DNA of 64,000 nucleotides, taken from Viscum album. Taxonomy: Eukaryota; Streptophyta; Magnoliopsida; Santalales; Viscaceae. The position numbers and the translations under genes are program-made. The stretch lies in contig OY728147.1 in the NCBI GenBank assembly GCA_963277665.1, positions 1,264,299,424 to 1,264,363,423 of the forward strand. The letters run 5' to 3'. Under the pieces are notes generated by a model, which saw only the letters and a list, made by a program, of their open reading frames with translations, searched no databases and had not been told where the DNA came from. This document shows, in pieces, positions 63,380-64,000 of this stretch (position 1 is the first letter of the stretch; the number at the start of each line of letters is the position of its first letter).

Positions 63380-64000
63380 TGTAGAATCCCACCTTTTTAT
63401 CACATAATCTTTCATTACATTTTACAAAACCGAGAATCTTTAAGGGTTAGTGTCTTGGAAACCAGAAATTTAAAACATGAAAACATACAACATTATTCAT
63501 AAAAACTTGAAAGGATTCTCCTTATGTTCATCCTAGTTTCATTACTACTTCTCATAACCTGGGGACATACATCAAAAGAAAGGGTGAGCATAATACCCAT
63601 TAAGGGAAAAAGGGGAAATATTTAACATGTGAACTTGAGATACATCAATAAAGTCATGAAAAAAAATTAAGGCAAGAAAAATAAATCATGAGGCATATCA
63701 TAATAAAAATAACGTATTTAATAACATGAATATGTGGATACAAAATTTAACATATATAATCATTTCAGTTTCACCATGGTCCTTCCCCAAGGTGTCATTA
63801 AAAATTGCCAAGGATATTCACCAAGGCATCATTAAAAATGGTCATCTCTGGAGATTAAGTCTTTTCCTAATGAATTGGTGTGCTATCAGGGAACACCCTT
63901 AAATTTGCCTATATTTTTATTTGAGACACAAATATCATCATCAAACATTTCATAAATAACCAATATAACATAAAATAAATGGGTTTCCTTTTATAATCAT
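63380..64000 (-). repeat. E5 5' LTR, partial
   Basis: Begins TGTAGAATCCCACC and aligns with 57467-58080 to the window edge. Confidence 0.8.

Larger units (their letters stand above)
57467..64000 (-). mobile_element. E5: gag-only LTR retrotransposon, truncated by the window end
   Basis: The complete left LTR (57467-61478) and the start of the right LTR (63380-64000) align closely: 57474-57960 matches 63389-63865, sharing TTAGTGTCTTGGAAACCA and AAAACTTGAAAGGATTCTCC. On the minus strand a strong polypurine tract abuts the left LTR, and a primer-binding site abuts the right LTR. The internal region is 1901 bp and contains gag only. LTR divergence looks lower than in E1, E3 and E4 but higher than in E2. 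About 3.4 kb of its 5' LTR should lie beyond 64000. The left flank pentamer is ATAAA. Confidence 0.8.

Overview
The window reads as nuclear DNA of a seed plant with a large, repeat-filled genome. It is AT-rich overall (estimated by eye). Apart from one gag ORF I see no intact gene, and I see no tRNA, rRNA, CRISPR array, operon or host gene. What I can support is a nest of Ty3/gypsy-type LTR retrotransposons. They have plant-style primer-binding sites resembling the initiator-Met tRNA complement, purine-rich polypurine tracts, 5-bp target-site duplications (TSDs) and two-knuckle gag remnants. Species cannot be named from the sequence.

Layout. E4 (+) is the oldest layer. Its first LTR starts near 451, is split by E1, and ends near 15797. 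Its internal region (15798-15839 plus 26431-28798) is split by E2. Its second LTR (28799-31251 plus 40961-42189) is split by E3, and a second gag-bearing internal region follows from 42190. E4 is therefore a composite LTR-gag-LTR-gag array. E1 (1777-13441, +) has LTRs of 4.2 and 4.8 kb. E2 (15840-26425, -) is young, with 3.89-kb LTRs that are nearly identical, a perfect CAAGA TSD, and the only open gag ORF. E3 (31252-40955, -) has 3.9-kb LTRs and a TTTAA TSD. E5 (57467 to beyond 64000, -) has a 4.0-kb LTR containing a roughly 197-bp tandem array, and its 5' LTR runs off the window. About 44.3-57.0 kb is a strongly decayed block I cannot assign; it holds two sets of diverged tandem repeats and ends at an LTR-like start near 57018.

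How it fits together. Every unit whose internal region is delimited carries a short internal region (1.9-2.8 kb) with gag at most, between very long LTRs (about 3.7-4.8 kb). No protease, reverse transcriptase, RNase H or integrase was recognised anywhere. This matches the gag-only non-autonomous class known in plants (TR-GAG/LARD-like), which would need enzymes in trans from autonomous relatives elsewhere. The nesting gives the relative order: E4 before E1, E3 and E2, with E2 youngest on LTR identity. The oddest sequence is inside the E2 LTR: an (AAT)n-rich tract of about 550 bp next to a GC-rich island of about 700 bp, both duplicated with the LTR.
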